Assembly (NCBI RefSeq): GCF_020037025.1
Contig: NZ_JAIQLH010000085.1
Span: 1-58,162 of the forward strand
Length of the DNA stretch: 58,162 nucleotides
From: Streptomyces huiliensis
GTDB lineage: Bacteria > Actinomycetota > Actinomycetes > Streptomycetales > Streptomycetaceae
Reading direction: 5' to 3'
A program made the position numbers and the translations under genes. Positions 45,128 to 54,455 of the stretch are shown here, piece after piece; the stretch's first letter is position 1; the number at the start of each line of letters is the position of its first letter. The notes under the pieces are model-generated. The model did not search any database. It saw nothing but the letters and a program-made list of their open reading frames with translations, and was not told the origin of the DNA.

Positions 45128-45589
45128 CTACATACCCTCCGCGGTCAGGCCCGCGAGAACCGCTTCACCGAGGGCGTGGACCGCGGACTGGGGGCGGACC
45201 ATGACGGTGAACTCCTTGATGCGGCCGTCGTCGTCGAAGTGCAGGAGGTCCACGCCGTGGATCTCCCTGCCGCCGGCCTTGGCGCGGAAGAGCAGCACCA
45301 CCGAGGGGGCGGAGGCGCCGTCGGCTGTGGTGTGCGAGGTGCCGGAGTGGTCGCCGATGTAGCGGAAGTCCTCGAACGTCCGCAGCAGGACGCCGAAGAG
45401 GCGGAGCACCGCCGGCTTGCCCTCAAACGGCGTGAACTTGACGGGGCTGTAGAAGCGGATGTCCTCGGCGAACAGGTCGTCCAGGGCTGCCGGGTCCCGG
45501 GTGTCGACGGCGGCGCGGAAACGGTCGGCGGTGGCGCGGAAACGGTCGGCGGTGGCGTGGAAACGGTCTGCGGTGGTCGTCATGCTCAC
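45128..45589 (-). CDS. SnoaL/NTF2-like protein with N-terminal heptad repeats
   Basis: A 153-residue cone-fold protein. The C-terminal 120 residues are SnoaL-like (RDPAALDDLFAEDIRFYSPV, GVDLLHFDDDGRIKEFTVMV). The first 26 residues hold three 7-residue repeats, ADRFHAT, ADRFRAT, ADRFRAA, coded by 21-bp repeats. Normal family members have one such start, so it has been extended by duplication. GTG at 45589 has GGAG upstream. It is divergent from a PadR regulator. Confidence 0.82.
   Translation of the reverse strand: MSMTTTADRFHATADRFRATADRFRAAVDTRDPAALDDLFAEDIRFYSPVKFTPFEGKPAVLRLFGVLLRTFEDFRYIGDHSGTSHTTADGASAPSVVLLFRAKAGGREIHGVDLLHFDDDGRIKEFTVMVRPQSAVHALGEAVLAGLTAEGM
45514..45576 (-). repeat. 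Three tandem 21-bp units in the SnoaL-like gene
   Basis: Two copies of cgcggaaacggtcggcggtg plus one base, and one with two changes, lie exactly in tandem and code heptads at the protein start. Confidence 0.88.
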
Positions 45590-45701
45590 TCACGCTCCAT
45601 CCAGATACTCACACAACTGATTAGTCATTTTCATGAGTACCATGGCCGCGTGCCCGGCGACAGGGGCCCGGGCGGCGGAGATGCGGAGAGGAACGGTTCC
45701 G

Positions 45702-46256
45702 ATGGCGCTACGGCACGCCGTACTGGCGGCGCTGCTCGACGGGGAGCTCAGCGGGTACCAGCTGGCCAAGGCGTTCGACCTCGGTGTGGCGAACTTCTGG
45801 TACGCGCAACCGCAGCAGCTCTACGCCGAGTTGGGCCGCCTGGAGAAGGACGGGCTCGTCGCGGGGCGGGAGGTGGTCCAGGAGACCCGGCCCACCAAAC
45901 GCCTGTTCCACGTGACCGACGCCGGGCGGGCGGAGCTGGAGGCGTTCACGGCCGCGTCCGCGAAGCCGTCGTTCATCCGCGACGACGTGCTCGTCAAGGT
46001 CCAGGCCGCCGACCACGTCGACGCCGAGGCGCTGATCGCCCAGCTCACCGAGCGCTCGGCCCTCGCCCGGGCCAAGGCCGACCTCTTCGGCACCCTGCTG
46101 GCCGGCATGCGCGGCGACCGCACGGAGGACGAGTTCCTGCGCCACGGCGACCGCGTCGGCCCGTACCTGACCTGCCTGCGCGGCCTCGCCTTCGAGCAGG
46201 GCAACCACGACTGGTGCGAGCGCACGATCCGCGTCCTGCGAGAACGGCGACGGTGA
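45702..46256 (+). CDS. PadR-family transcriptional regulator
   Basis: A 184-residue PadR regulator starting MALRHAVLAALLDGELSGYQLAK, with the winged-helix recognition region NFWYAQPQQLYAELGRLEKDGL and a C-terminal dimer helix. I use ATG 45702, which has GAGAGGAA upstream and matches family starts; ATG 45633 would add 23 residues. It probably represses the divergent SnoaL-like gene. Confidence 0.88.
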   Translation: MALRHAVLAALLDGELSGYQLAKAFDLGVANFWYAQPQQLYAELGRLEKDGLVAGREVVQETRPTKRLFHVTDAGRAELEAFTAASAKPSFIRDDVLVKVQAADHVDAEALIAQLTERSALARAKADLFGTLLAGMRGDRTEDEFLRHGDRVGPYLTCLRGLAFEQGNHDWCERTIRVLRERRR

Positions 46257-46270
46257 CCGGTGCGCGACGC

Positions 46271-46924
<654 letters not shown>

Positions 46925-47050
46925 CCCCGCATACTTTCCGGCCGCACCCACCGGCCGTGTCCCCCCGAAGTCGCAACACACTCAGTCGCACGGCGGAGAA
47001 CGGCGAACCGCGGGTATCACGACCGACCGGCCCCGTTCTAGGCTCTGTTC

Positions 47051-47671
47051 ATGACCGAAGCCGACCCCTTCCACCACCTGCGTACTATGCTGAACCGCCC
47101 GGAACCGGGCCCGGTGAGGCGGGTGAAGGTCGTCGGATTCGACGGACCGGACGTCCTCGTGAGCCTTGCGGACGGAGAGGGGCCGCACGCCGAGACCGGG
47201 CGGATTCCCGGCGGCGAGGTGTCGATGCGCCGTGCCGAGCACCCTTCCGCGTTTCTCGAATCGGGCCAGGAAGTCGAGGCCGAGGAGATCGGACGATTCC
47301 GCGAGGGAGAGCTGCTGTTGTCCGCGTCGGCGTGCGAGTACCCGCAGTTGCGGTCCTTCCTCGTCGGAATCCGTCCCGGGCAGGTCGTATCGGGAACGGT
47401 TTCCGCGGTGCACGACTTCGGGGTCTTCGTCGACCTGGACGGACAGCCCGACGGATTCCACACGGGATTCATCCGAGTACCGGACCTCTCCTGGTCGTGG
47501 TCTGATCGACCCTCGGACGTCGTGCGACCCGGGCAGCGGATCACGGCTCGGGTCATCCAGTCCGAAACGCGGCGGGGGCAGGTCGCCGTGTCGTTGAAGG
47601 CTCTTCAGGAGAACCCCGCACCGGTTTCGCCGATCAGGTCGGCCGGATCGTCGGAGCGGCCTCCGCGATGA
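47051..47671 (+). CDS. S1 RNA-binding domain protein
   Basis: A 206-residue protein with one clear S1 domain, GIRPGQVVSGTVSAVHDFGVFVDLDG and RPGQRITARVIQSETRRGQVAVSLK (in parts), and a weaker, related domain before it (GPVRRVKVVGFDGPDVLVSL). Such proteins bind RNA, often near the ribosome. ATG at 47051 is used. It is 7 bp before the VOC gene, so the two may be co-transcribed. Confidence 0.85.
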   Translation: MTEADPFHHLRTMLNRPEPGPVRRVKVVGFDGPDVLVSLADGEGPHAETGRIPGGEVSMRRAEHPSAFLESGQEVEAEEIGRFREGELLLSASACEYPQLRSFLVGIRPGQVVSGTVSAVHDFGVFVDLDGQPDGFHTGFIRVPDLSWSWSDRPSDVVRPGQRITARVIQSETRRGQVAVSLKALQENPAPVSPIRSAGSSERPPR

Positions 47672-47678
47672 TGGTTCC

Positions 47679-48011
47679 ATGAACGAGGAAGTCATCCCCA
47701 TTCTCCGCGTCTCGGACGCCGCCGTCGCTGTCGCCTGGTACGAGCGGCTGGGATTCGCCGTGCGGTGGGAGCACCGCTTCGGGCCCGGGTTTCCCGCATT
47801 CGTCGAGGTCGCCCGGGGCGAGGTGCGGTTGTTTCTATCCGAGCACGAGGGCGATGCCCGGCCCGACACCCTGGTCTACCTCCGCGTGCGCGACGTCGAC
47901 GCCGTGGCGGCCGAGTTCGGAGTGCGGGCGGAGGACGCTCCGTGGGCGCGGGAGATCGAGCTGCGCGATCCGGACGGGAACCGGCTGCGGATCGGCACGC
48001 CGTTGGAGTGA
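47679..48011 (+). CDS. VOC-family (bleomycin-resistance-like) protein
   Basis: A 110-residue glyoxalase-fold protein: IPILRVSDAAVAVAWYERLG, VEVARGEVRLFLSEH, ELRDPDGNRLRIGTP. It resembles small bleomycin-binding-type members. Metal ligands are incomplete (no clear H at the first strand), so binding rather than catalysis is likely. Confidence 0.85.
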   Translation: MNEEVIPILRVSDAAVAVAWYERLGFAVRWEHRFGPGFPAFVEVARGEVRLFLSEHEGDARPDTLVYLRVRDVDAVAAEFGVRAEDAPWAREIELRDPDGNRLRIGTPLE

Positions 48012-48103
48012 CGAGGCGAATGGACCTTTCGGTCCAACTCCCGCTGCTTAGCGTGCAGTCGTCCCCTGACACGCACCCTCCCGGAAGACAGGTCTCCTTT
48101 CTC

Positions 48104-48331
48104 ATGCACGCGATCGCGAGGCCCTGGTCCGGGACCGGCGAGGTCTTCGGCCTGCTGCTGGACGGGCGGCTCGCCCCGCGCGTCACCGGCCGCTACCCCC
48201 TCGCGGACGCGGCTCGGACCCCGGGTCCGGCCTCGATTCCGTCGGCGGGAACCGAAGGCGACGGGAACAGTGAAGGCGACGGGAACAGCGAAGGCGAGGA
48301 GAACCCACTCCTCGCCACTCTCAACATATAG
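48104..48331 (+). pseudogene. Remnant of a quinone oxidoreductase/zinc-type dehydrogenase C-terminus
   Basis: The 75-codon frame from ATG 48104 contains VFGLLLDGRLAPRVTGRYPLADAAR. This is the conserved tail motif of NADPH:quinone oxidoreductases (LL..G.L.P.V.G.YPL.DAA.A). The expected HxxL..R...GK.VL end is replaced by EGDGNSEGDGNSEG repeats and a stop. No other part of the enzyme is present, so it is a gene fragment. Confidence 0.55.
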
Positions 48332-48337
48332 CGCACA

Positions 48338-48360
48338 GGGGGCCTTGCGGCAAGGCCCCC
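48338..48360. terminator. Rho-independent-like hairpin
   Basis: gggggccttg pairs perfectly with caaggccccc around CGG. It lies between the dehydrogenase remnant and the glycosyltransferase gene. Confidence 0.8.
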
Positions 48361-48416
48361 TCCGTCCCGCACAATCGGCGGCCAAAGCCGGAATACACGG
48401 ACATGGGGGTCGTGAA

Positions 48417-49652
48417 GTGCGCGTGTTGTTGACGACGTGGGGATCGCGCGGAGACGTCGAACCACTGGTGGGGCTGGCGGCGGCGGTGCGGGGGCTCGGC
48501 GGGGAGGCGCGCCTGTGCGCGCCGCCGGACGAAGAATTCGCGGCTCTGACGGCACGGGCCGGCGTACCGCTGGTGCCGCTCGGCCCGGCGGTACGGCCCA
48601 TCGTGTCCGGTACCCGGCCGCCGACGAAGGAGGACGCGTTCAAGCTCGCCCCCGCACTCGTCGCCGCGCGGTTCGAGACGCTCACCGCGGCGGCCGAGGG
48701 GTGCGACGTCCTGCTGGCGACCGGCCTGATGCCGGCGGGGGCGCGGGACGTGGCCGAGAAGCTCGGCATCCCGTACGTGTACGGGTGCTTCCACATCTTC
48801 GGCCTGCCGTCGCCGCGCTTCCGCCCCGGCGCACGGCCGGGCACCCCGTCCGCACCGGACGAGACGGACCTCCGGGTGCTGTGGCGGCAGGACGCCGAGC
48901 GGGTGAACGCCCTGTACGGCGAGGCGCTGAACAGCGGCCGGGCGGCGATCGGCCTGCCACCGGTCGACAACGTCCGCGACCACGTCTTCGGCGCCCGGCC
49001 GTGGCTCGCGGCGGACGCGACGCTCTGCCCGTCGGAAGGCATGACGGACCTCGACCTCGTCCCGACCGGGGCGTGGATCCTGCCCGACGACCGCCCGCTG
49101 CCGACGGAGCTGGAGGCGTTCCTCGACGCGGGCGCGCCCCCGGTGTACGTGGGCTTCGGCAGCATGGCCGCGCACGCGCCGGAGGGCATCGCCCGGGTGG
49201 CTGTCGAGGCGTGCAGGGCGCAGGGGCGCCGCATGGTCTTCGCCCGCGGCTGGGCCGGACTGGCCCCGGCCGACGCCGCCGACTGCCTCGTCGTCGGCGA
49301 GGTCAACCAGCAGGCCCTGTTCCGCCGGGTGGCGGCCGTGGTGCACCACGGCGGCGCGGGCACCACGACGACGGCCGCCCGGGCGGGCGCGCCGCAGGTG
49401 GTGGTCCCCCGGATCGCGGACCAGCCCTACTGGGCCGCCCGCGTCGCGGAACTGGGCATCGGCGTCGCCCTCGACGCCCCGGCGCCGACCGCCGCCTCCC
49501 TGTCCGCCGCGCTGGCCACGGCCCTGACACCCGAGACCGCCGCCCGCGCTAGGGCGGTGGCCGGCACCGTCCGCGCGGACGGTGCGACGGTGGCCGCGAA
49601 GCTGTTGCTGGAGACGGCGGGGAGCCGGGAGGGGGCGTCCGCGGGCGGGTGA
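48417..49652 (+). CDS. GT1-family glycosyltransferase (MGT/GtfB-like)
   Basis: A 411-residue GT-B enzyme of the antibiotic/sterol glucosyltransferase type. The N-domain starts RVLLTTWGSRGDVEPLVGLA. The sugar-nucleotide site is VVHHGGAGTTTTAARAGAPQ with VPRIADQPYWAARV behind it. It transfers a sugar to a small hydrophobic acceptor. GTG at 48417 has GGGGG upstream. No polyketide or sugar-biosynthesis genes are next to it; the nearest biosynthetic gene is the Ser-ketosynthase facing it. Confidence 0.9.
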   Translation: MRVLLTTWGSRGDVEPLVGLAAAVRGLGGEARLCAPPDEEFAALTARAGVPLVPLGPAVRPIVSGTRPPTKEDAFKLAPALVAARFETLTAAAEGCDVLLATGLMPAGARDVAEKLGIPYVYGCFHIFGLPSPRFRPGARPGTPSAPDETDLRVLWRQDAERVNALYGEALNSGRAAIGLPPVDNVRDHVFGARPWLAADATLCPSEGMTDLDLVPTGAWILPDDRPLPTELEAFLDAGAPPVYVGFGSMAAHAPEGIARVAVEACRAQGRRMVFARGWAGLAPADAADCLVVGEVNQQALFRRVAAVVHHGGAGTTTTAARAGAPQVVVPRIADQPYWAARVAELGIGVALDAPAPTAASLSAALATALTPETAARARAVAGTVRADGATVAAKLLLETAGSREGASAGG

Positions 49653-49733
49653 TCCCCGGCGTGCGGGGGCGGGGCGGGGACGGCGCGGGGGTCCGCCCCC
49701 GCCCGCCCCCTCGCCTTCCAGCCCCCCGGCGCA

Positions 49734-51035
49734 CTACGCCGCTTCCGCGCCGCCCACGCCGGTGTGCGGTCCGACGATCAGGCAGGCGTTGTGGCCGCCG
49801 AAGCCGAACGAGTTGCACAGCACGGGCGCCGGCCGGGCCGGCCTGGGGCTGGTGACGATGTCGAGGCCGCACTCCGGGTCCGGGGTCCGGTAGGTGGCGA
49901 CGGGCGGGATCGTTCCGTGCCGCAGCGACAGCACCGCCGCCGCGGCCTCGACGGCGCCCGCGGCGCCGAGCGAGTGGCCGAGGACGCCCTTGGGCGCGGT
50001 GACGGGCGGTGGACCCTGCGGGAACGCCTGCCGGAGGGCGAGTGCCTCGGTCAGGTCGTTGAGCGCGGTCGAGGTGCCGTGCGCCTTGACGTAGCCGACG
50101 TCGGCGGGGTCGAGCCCCGCGTCCCGCAGCGTCGCCGTGATGCACGCGGTCGCGGCGGCGGCGTCGGGCCGCGGCGCCACCACGTGGTGGGCGTCGCAGG
50201 TCTGCGCGTAGCCGCCGATCTCGGCCAGGACGTCCGCGCCGCGGTCGAGCGCGTGGTCCAGCCGCTCCAGGTGGAGGAAGGCCGCGCCCTCGCTCAGGAC
50301 GAGCCCGTCGCGGTCCAGGTCGAACGGGCGCGAGGCCAGCGCCGGGCGGTGCCGGGTGCTCAGGACGCCGAGCCGGGTCAGACCGGCCACGCCCATCGGG
50401 ACCAGCGGCGCCTCGGAGGCGCCGGCGAGGACGGTGTCGCAGCCGCCGTCACGGATGAGCCGCGCCCCCTCGCCGATCGCCGTGGTGCCCGACGCGGAGG
50501 ACGTCCCGATGCTGACGCAGGGCCCCTGCCGGCCGGTCAGTCGGGCGATGAGCTGGGCGGGAGCGTTGGGGAGCAGCCGGGGTACGGCCATCGCCGCCAT
50601 CCGGCGCGGACCGCCCTCGTGGTAGGCGACGGCCTGCGCGGTCCAGGTCTCCATCGCGGTGCAGGCGCTCCCGGACACGACCGCGTGCACCCCGCCCGCG
50701 GAGGCCGGCGCTCCCGCGTGCCGCAGCGCCTTCACCGCGGCGACCAGCGCGTACTGGGCGAACAGGTCGTTCTGCCGGATGTCCTTGTGCGGCATGTACG
50801 GCGTGGGGTCGAAGCCCTTGATCTGGCAGGCCGCCAGCAGCTCCAGGCCGACGGCGGACGCGTCGAACCGGTCCAGCTCGCGGGCCGTGCTCTCGCCCGA
50901 CACCAACTGCCGCCAGAACGCGTCGGGTTCGTCCCCCGCCGGGGTCACGAGCCCGACGCCGGTCACCGCCACCCGGGGGCGGCCGCGGTGGTCCACCAGG
51001 GGACCGCCTGTCACGCCTGTCACCTTGTGCTCCAT
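49734..51035 (-). CDS. FabF-like ketosynthase with Ser in place of active-site Cys
   Basis: A 433-residue stand-alone KAS II fold: VAVTGVGLVTPAGDEPDAFW, KAHGTSTALNDLTEA (His), GVLGHSLGAAGAVEA (His) and NSFGFGGHNACL. The nucleophile motif, normally TACASG, reads TSSASG, so the Cys is Ser180 (codon TCC at 50498-50496, one base from TGC). It may decarboxylate, use Ser as nucleophile as reported for DpsC, or act as a chain-length partner. No carrier protein is nearby. Confidence 0.86.
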   Translation of the reverse strand: MEHKVTGVTGGPLVDHRGRPRVAVTGVGLVTPAGDEPDAFWRQLVSGESTARELDRFDASAVGLELLAACQIKGFDPTPYMPHKDIRQNDLFAQYALVAAVKALRHAGAPASAGGVHAVVSGSACTAMETWTAQAVAYHEGGPRRMAAMAVPRLLPNAPAQLIARLTGRQGPCVSIGTSSASGTTAIGEGARLIRDGGCDTVLAGASEAPLVPMGVAGLTRLGVLSTRHRPALASRPFDLDRDGLVLSEGAAFLHLERLDHALDRGADVLAEIGGYAQTCDAHHVVAPRPDAAAATACITATLRDAGLDPADVGYVKAHGTSTALNDLTEALALRQAFPQGPPPVTAPKGVLGHSLGAAGAVEAAAAVLSLRHGTIPPVATYRTPDPECGLDIVTSPRPARPAPVLCNSFGFGGHNACLIVGPHTGVGGAEAA

Positions 51036-51184
51036 CGCTTGCTCCTGTTACGGGTGGATCGGGTGCCGCGCCCGGCCCCGCGCGGGCGGGACCGGACGTG
51101 GCTGTCGTGCCGGAGGCTGCTTTCATGCCGGACGCTGCTGTCGTGCCGGACGGCTGCCGAGAGGGTCGGCTCCGACGGGTTCGG

Positions 51185-51649
51185 TCAGATGGGCAGCCAG
51201 ACGGAGAGCGCCCGCGGCTCGAAGCGGGAAAGCTTGCGCGTCTCACCGTCGTACTGGGCGTTCTCCAGCTGGATGTGGCCCTCTTCCCGCATGTTGTAGT
51301 TGCACACGGCCCACTTGTCCTCGCCCAGCTTGTTCCGGCACCCGCCGGTGCGCCCGTAATTGGTCGCCCAGAGCCCGACCGCGGACTTCCCGTTGGCCTT
51401 GGTGTCCTTGACGTAGACCTTGTCGCCGTCCTTGTCGAAGCAGGTCTTGACGCCGGTGCTGGTGATGCACGGTATCCGCGCCGTGATCGCGTCGGCGTCG
51501 GCGGAGGCGACCACGCTGTCGTCGATCTCGATGCCCTCGACCATCTCGGCCGACGCCTGTCCGCCGAGGGCCGTCACGGACACGACCAGTGCGGCGAGGC
51601 CGACTCCGGCCGTCGAAAGCGACCTGTTCCACCGGCTTTTCATCGACAC
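51185..51649 (-). CDS. Small exported cysteine protein
   Basis: A 154-residue exported protein. A signal peptide (LSTAGVGLAALVVSVTALGG, ends QASA) is followed by an acidic part and then ITARIPCITSTGVKTCFDKDGD, GRTGGCRNKLGEDKWAVCNYN with four Cys likely in two bonds (quoted in parts), ending SRFEPRALSVWLPI. GTG at 51649 has GGAG upstream. It is upstream of the ketosynthase gene on the same strand, 149 bp away. No known family. Confidence 0.7.
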   Translation of the reverse strand: MSMKSRWNRSLSTAGVGLAALVVSVTALGGQASAEMVEGIEIDDSVVASADADAITARIPCITSTGVKTCFDKDGDKVYVKDTKANGKSAVGLWATNYGRTGGCRNKLGEDKWAVCNYNMREEGHIQLENAQYDGETRKLSRFEPRALSVWLPI

Positions 51650-51959
51650 TTTCGAATCTCCTTCGGGGAGCGAACGATGAAGCGTGCGGCCTGAAAAGCG
51701 CACGCGGGGGAAAGACCGGAACCCGGCGCGGTACGAAGACATCCCCCCTGCCCTGCGCGGGCCGACGCACCGAAAGTCCGGGGCCGTGGCGCCCCTTGCG
51801 GCTTTCGGTATGCGGAAACCTATGAGTCGTTCACGACATCGTCAATGAACGATGGGTGGAGGGTGCACGAAACCACAGGTCAGGCGCGGGAATTGATGCA
51901 ATGAGGTGAGCGCTAACGCAAAGCCGGGCGGGATGCGTCCGGGAGGGGCCGCCTTACCG
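51650..51959. other. Intergenic region with operator-like inverted repeat
   Basis: About 310 bp between the exported-protein gene and the CGNR gene. It is AT-richer around 51820-51900 and holds the inverted repeat at 51827-51852. The promoter of the exported-protein gene must lie in it. No gene was seen. Confidence 0.45.
51827..51852. promoter_or_regulatory. Inverted repeat, candidate operator
   Basis: tcgttca and tgaacga are perfect 7-bp arms separated by 12 bp. The site lies upstream of the minus-strand exported-protein gene in a locally AT-rich stretch. Confidence 0.45.
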
Positions 51960-52559
51960 TCAGTGCGACGCCTGATCAGGGCCGCCCCGCTTGCGGGCGT
52001 AGTGGCGGCGTGCCCGGTCGCGGTTGCCGCAGTCGCCCGAACTGCACCAGCGCCGGGCGCCGTTGCGGCTGCGGTCCAGGAAGAACCAGCCGCAGCCCCG
52101 GCCTTCGCAGCGGCGCACCCGGGACAGCTTTTGGGTGTCGCCGAGCAACTCCTCGGCCAGGAGGGCGAGTTCGTCGGGAAGAGAGGTGGGCGCCCAGCGC
52201 AAGGGGAGCGCCGGCGGAAGCGCGGCGTGCGCGCGGGCGGACACGAAGGCGTCGTGCAGGGTCTCGCAGGCGAGGGGCGGCGGCTCCACGCCGGCCGCCG
52301 CGGCGTCCAGCGTCGCGCCGAGGGCGTCGCGCAGGCGGAGCAGGGCGGGTACGTCGGCGGCGGTCGCCGGTGTGAGGCCGGCGGCGGCGGCCCAGCGGGC
52401 CCACGCCGCGGCGTCCGGTACGAGCTCGGCGGCGCGCGTGCCGTCGGAGCGCCAGACCGCGGTGTTCACCAGGTCGAGCACGGGGTGGCCCGCGACGAAC
52501 CGCGGCTCGGGGGCCTCCGCCGGGCCGCCGGTGAGGGGTTCCGTCCGGTCTTCGATCAC
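51960..52559 (-). CDS. CGNR zinc-finger (ABATE-domain) regulator
   Basis: A 199-residue protein. The N-terminal ABATE domain (FVAGHPVLDLVNTAVWRSDG) is followed by the C-terminal zinc finger CEGRGCGWFFLDRSRNGARRWCSSGDCGNRDRARRHYARK in pattern C-x4-C, then CS-x3-CGNR. These are putative DNA-binding stress-response regulators. It is divergent from the PPOX gene and likely regulates it. Confidence 0.9.
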   Translation of the reverse strand: MIEDRTEPLTGGPAEAPEPRFVAGHPVLDLVNTAVWRSDGTRAAELVPDAAAWARWAAAAGLTPATAADVPALLRLRDALGATLDAAAAGVEPPPLACETLHDAFVSARAHAALPPALPLRWAPTSLPDELALLAEELLGDTQKLSRVRRCEGRGCGWFFLDRSRNGARRWCSSGDCGNRDRARRHYARKRGGPDQASH

Positions 52560-52679
52560 CCCCTCACTCTATCGCGGCGCACTCATGTCTAATGACCTAA
52601 AGCCAAATAGCCTGTTAGGGTCGGCGCGTCAGCCACGGAAGATCACAGACGGCAGATCACAGAAGGCAGGGGAGCAACT

Positions 52680-53075
52680 GTGCAGGTCCAGCTCAATGAC
52701 GTCGCGCGTGCACTGCTCGACGGCAGGAACTTCGCCACCGTCGCCACACTCGGCAAGGACGGGGCGCCCCAGACCTCCGTCGTCTGGGTGGCGAGGGACG
52801 GCGACACGGTGGTGTTCTCCACCACCGCCGGCCGCCAGAAGGGCCGGAACCTGGCCCGGGACCCCCGGATCGGCATCACGGTCTACGACGTCAGCGATCC
52901 GTACCGCTCCGTGGACATCCGGGGCGTCGCGGAACTCGTCGAGGATCCGGGCAGGGAACTGCCCCGCCGGCTCTCGCACAAGTACCTCGGCGAGGACCCG
53001 CCGGCCGAGCCGGACGAGGTGCGCCGTCTGATCGTGCGGGTGACGCCGCACAAGGTCACCGGCTTCTCCGTCTGA
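52680..53075 (+). CDS. PPOX-class F420/FMN-dependent enzyme
   Basis: A 131-residue split-barrel flavin-type protein: FATVATLGKDGAPQTSVVWVAR, DTVVFSTTAGRQKGRNLARDPR and VTPHKVTGFSV. This is the pattern of PPOX-class F420-dependent reductases of actinomycetes. It probably reduces an unknown small substrate. GTG at 52680 is used. Confidence 0.88.
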   Translation: MQVQLNDVARALLDGRNFATVATLGKDGAPQTSVVWVARDGDTVVFSTTAGRQKGRNLARDPRIGITVYDVSDPYRSVDIRGVAELVEDPGRELPRRLSHKYLGEDPPAEPDEVRRLIVRVTPHKVTGFSV

Positions 53076-53102
53076 GCCCTCGCCCGCCGGGCCGCCGCGC
53101 CG

Positions 53103-53591
53103 TCAGACGGTGATGTCCAGCATGTAGTTGGTGTTGATGACGAAGGTCACCAGGTTCGTCCCCGTGCCGAAGAGGCCGGACCCCGAGTCGCGTGCCTGGT
53201 TGCTGGAGCCGCGCTCGGTGGCGCTGCCGGAGGCCCCGGTGCTGTCCCGGTCGAAGCGGCGGTCGATGGTGAACCGGAGGGTCTGCCCGGTGTCCGTCCG
53301 CCTGAGGGTGTCGGTGGTCCGCGTGGTGTAGAAGAGGTCGCCGCTGCCGGTCACCGAGCCGGAGACCGTCAGCTCGGCCGGAAAGGACTGGTCGGGCGTC
53401 GCACAGCGGAAGCCGCTCGCGCTCTTGCCGTCGACGGCGCCGTTGACGGGATGCACGTTCACGTTGATCGAGCCGGCGCAGTTGTAGGTCACCAGCGGTG
53501 CTCTGGCGGCGCCCGCCGGGGCGACCGCCGCCAGGAGCAGGGCCGCCGCCGCACCGGCGGCGGCCCAAGTGCGCGTGGGCGTGAGGACCAT
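53103..53591 (-). CDS. Small exported protein of unknown function
   Basis: A 162-residue exported protein with a signal peptide (AAGAAAALLLAAVAPAGA) and a beta-rich body (PLVTYNCAGSINVNVHPV, ELTVSGSVTGSGDLFYTT) with two Cys that could pair. ATG at 53591 has AAGGAG 6 bp upstream. I do not recognise the family. It converges on the PPOX gene. Confidence 0.66.
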   Translation of the reverse strand: MVLTPTRTWAAAGAAAALLLAAVAPAGAARAPLVTYNCAGSINVNVHPVNGAVDGKSASGFRCATPDQSFPAELTVSGSVTGSGDLFYTTRTTDTLRRTDTGQTLRFTIDRRFDRDSTGASGSATERGSSNQARDSGSGLFGTGTNLVTFVINTNYMLDITV

Positions 53592-53752
53592 CGGCTTCTC
53601 CTTCACCCTGCGGTGCGCGCGGAGCACGCGCGATACGGGCGGTGTCCGCACCGCCCGTATCCGAGTGTGAGGCCGGGGTTCCGACGTGGACATCGCTCGT
53701 TCAGGTGACGCCGGTGCCGGCCGTCACCTGACGTGCGCCGCCGGGCCGCGGA

Positions 53753-54268
53753 TCAACCGGCGTGGCGTTCCGGGCCCGTGAGCTCGAAGCGGGCCACGTC
53801 GCCCTCGGTGCCGGAGCGGCGGAAGCCCGCCTTCTCCAGGACGCGGACGGACGCCGGGTTCGACAGCTCCGCGCCGGCGGCCACGGTACGGACGCCGGGT
53901 GCCGCGAGGGCGAAGTCCGCCAGCGCCCTGGTGGCCTCGGTGGCGTAGCCCCGGCCGCGGCGCGAGGCGACGATGCCGTAGCCGAGTTCGAGGGTGCCCT
54001 CGGCGGGCGGCCAGAACAGGCCGATGGAGCCCACCACCCGGCCGCCGACCCGCTCGACGATCAGACGGTGGCCGTGCTCGCCGAGCCATGCGGGGTTCTG
54101 CTCCAGGAGACCGGCTATGACGCGGTCGCCTTCGGCGGGAAAGTCGTCCGCCCAGTCCGCCGACGGGGTGCCGGCGAGGACGGCGGCGGCTTCGGCCGCG
54201 GTCCAGGGGCGGAGGACGAGGCGGTCGGTGATGAGCTCGGTGGGGGACGTCGCGGTGGAGTAAGACAC
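53753..54268 (-). CDS. GNAT acetyltransferase (RimJ/RimL type)
   Basis: A 171-residue GNAT: ITDRLVLRPWTAAEA start, GYGIVASRRGRGYATEAT acetyl-CoA loop, NPASVRVLEKAGFRRSG end. GTG at 54268 has GGAG 7 bp upstream. These acetylate N-terminal or small-molecule amines; the target is unknown. Confidence 0.86.
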   Translation of the reverse strand: MSYSTATSPTELITDRLVLRPWTAAEAAAVLAGTPSADWADDFPAEGDRVIAGLLEQNPAWLGEHGHRLIVERVGGRVVGSIGLFWPPAEGTLELGYGIVASRRGRGYATEATRALADFALAAPGVRTVAAGAELSNPASVRVLEKAGFRRSGTEGDVARFELTGPERHAG

Positions 54269-54455
54269 GTGGTTCTCCTGGTCGTTGTGGTGACGACCGG
54301 ACCGCGCCTTATCGCTGGGGCGCGGGCCGGATGAGGGCATGACGAAGAGGGCCTGTGGCGGCCATATTCATCAACCTCCTCATCCGTGATCACACGCGAC
54401 TCTCGCGTCGCGCGACGTTAACACTCCGCTGTGTGGGGCGTAAAGGAGTTTCGTG

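Noticed and set aside
46957..47505. 182-codon plus-strand frame overlapping the S1-domain gene
   Set aside because: Arg-rich frame inside the S1 gene; the S1 frame has the domain and a better start.
50659..51411. 250-codon plus-strand frame over the ketosynthase 5' end and exported-protein gene
   Set aside because: Cys/Arg/Ala-rich shadow of two minus-strand genes with clear signal peptide and KS motifs.
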